Position numbers and translations under genes: made by a program. Of a stretch of 26,821 bases of DNA, positions 26,080 through 26,821 are shown piece after piece. The first letter of the stretch is position 1, and each line of letters opens with the position of its first letter. The notes below the pieces were generated by a model that saw only the letters and a list, made by a program, of their open reading frames with translations, had not been told where the DNA came from and ran no database searches. Source of the stretch: Pelobacter sp. UBA5610 (GTDB lineage Bacteria > Desulfobacterota > Desulfuromonadia > Desulfuromonadales > Syntrophotaleaceae); NCBI GenBank assembly GCA_002424645.1, contig DIKU01000045.1:14214-41034 (forward strand), read 5' to 3'.

Positions 26080-26821
26080 TGGCCGAGTTGCTATTTATGA
26101 TACCGTTGCTGCCTCTGGGCGGCGCTTTAATCATCATGTTTGCCGGCGGTCGCATGCCACGCCGCCTGCTGACAGGTGTGGCAATCGCGTCGGTGGCCGC
26201 GTCGGCCGCGGTGACCTTGTGGTTATGGCCGCTGGCTGCTGAACGAACCCGGACGACTCTGTTCACCTGGTTTGATGCCGGTTCCTTGCAGGTTCCGGTG
26301 GAACTGCTATTCTCCCCGCTGGCGGCGAGCATGACATTGATGGTGACCGGTGTCTCGGCTCTGATCCATGCCTATGCCGCGTGCTACCTGCATCACGAGC
26401 CGGACATCCGACGTTTTTTCACCCTTTTCAACCTGTTTGTTTTCGCCATGCTGGTGATTGTTCTGGCGGACAACCTGTTACTGCTGTTCCTTGGCTGGGA
26501 GGGGGTCGGATTCTGTTCCTATGCCCTGATCGGTTTCTGGTATCGCAATCCTGACTTTGCGGCAGCCGGGCGCAAGGCGTTTCTGGTCACCCGCGCCGCC
26601 GATGTGTTATTCGGCATTGCACTGTTGTGGTTGTTCCGCCTGACCGGCACCTTGTCCATCACAGCCCTCAACGAGCAGGCATCTGCTTTGCCATCTGCCA
26701 GCGTTACCATTCTGGCCTTGTTGCTGCTGGCCGGCGCCTGTGGCAAGTCGGCCCAACTGCCTTTCAGTTCCTGGTTACCGGACGCCATGGCCGGCCCCAC
26801 CCCGGTGTCGGCATTGATCCA
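26076..26821 (+). CDS. nuoL: NADH-quinone oxidoreductase subunit L (3' partial)
   Basis: The first 248 residues of this antiporter-like proton-pumping subunit lie in the window; the rest runs off the end. Visible key features are Glu142 in FLGWEGVGFCSY (helix 5), Lys224 in CGKSAQLPFSSWLPDAM (helix 7) and the family signature AMAGPTPVSALI at the edge. AFLVTRAADV resembles E. coli NuoL. Two adjacent ATGs (26076, 26079) both fit the frame; AAGGATG overlaps them. nuoM and nuoN are expected just beyond the window. Confidence 0.96.
   Translation, partial: MMAELLFMIPLLPLGGALIIMFAGGRMPRRLLTGVAIASVAASAAVTLWLWPLAAERTRTTLFTWFDAGSLQVPVELLFSPLAASMTLMVTGVSALIHAYAACYLHHEPDIRRFFTLFNLFVFAMLVIVLADNLLLLFLGWEGVGFCSYALIGFWYRNPDFAAAGRKAFLVTRAADVLFGIALLWLFRLTGTLSITALNEQASALPSASVTILALLLLAGACGKSAQLPFSSWLPDAMAGPTPVSALI

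Overview
The window looks like a chromosomal segment of a strictly anaerobic, GC-rich deltaproteobacterium of the Desulfuromonadales type (Pelobacter/Syntrophotalea, Geobacter, Desulfuromonas). The evidence for this is a hisZ-purA pair, a haem protein encoded next to system II cytochrome c assembly genes, a TonB-dependent receptor, an elongation factor G paralogue beside an uncharacterised 606-residue protein, and a complex I operon with a fused nuoBCD gene. This assignment is inference from gene content; no search was run. I see no insertion sequences, phage genes, CRISPR arrays or rRNA.

Layout. (1) 1-4624, minus strand: a probable operon running TonB-dependent receptor, CcsA-like protein, short ResB-like protein, and a secreted one-haem protein with tandem sulfite-oxidase-like folds (cut by the window edge). 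(2) 4625-5548: a 567-bp non-coding region with dyad and stem-loop structures, then a small glycine-rich lipoprotein gene on the plus strand. (3) 5558-10315, minus strand: a PhnP-like metallo-beta-lactamase-fold hydrolase, a large uncharacterised protein whose start overlaps the hydrolase stop, and an EF-G paralogue. (4) 10500-15498, plus strand: pepA with a long leader, a cold-shock protein gene with a long structured leader and a clear terminator, then hisZ-purA. (5) 15599-15841: tRNA-Lys(UUU) and tRNA-Glu(UUC) behind a near-consensus promoter with A-tracts upstream. (6) 15901-26821, plus strand: rnhA, then nuoA-nuoBCD-nuoE-nuoF-nuoG-nuoH-nuoI-nuoJ-nuoK-nuoL (nuoL cut by the window edge).

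How the genes work together. The nuo genes encode the NADH-input module (E, F, G), the connecting module (B/C/D fusion, I) and the proton-pumping membrane arm (A, H, J, K, L; M and N presumably lie beyond the end) of a type I NADH:quinone oxidoreductase. Several signatures resemble the E. coli enzyme more than a generic one: DEMEPGT in NuoF, a complete N7 cysteine set in NuoG, the C-terminal half of NuoI, and the C-D fusion. The minus-strand block at the left looks like a self-contained unit that makes and uses a periplasmic c-type haem protein together with an outer-membrane transporter. It is the part of the window most likely to be functionally undescribed.
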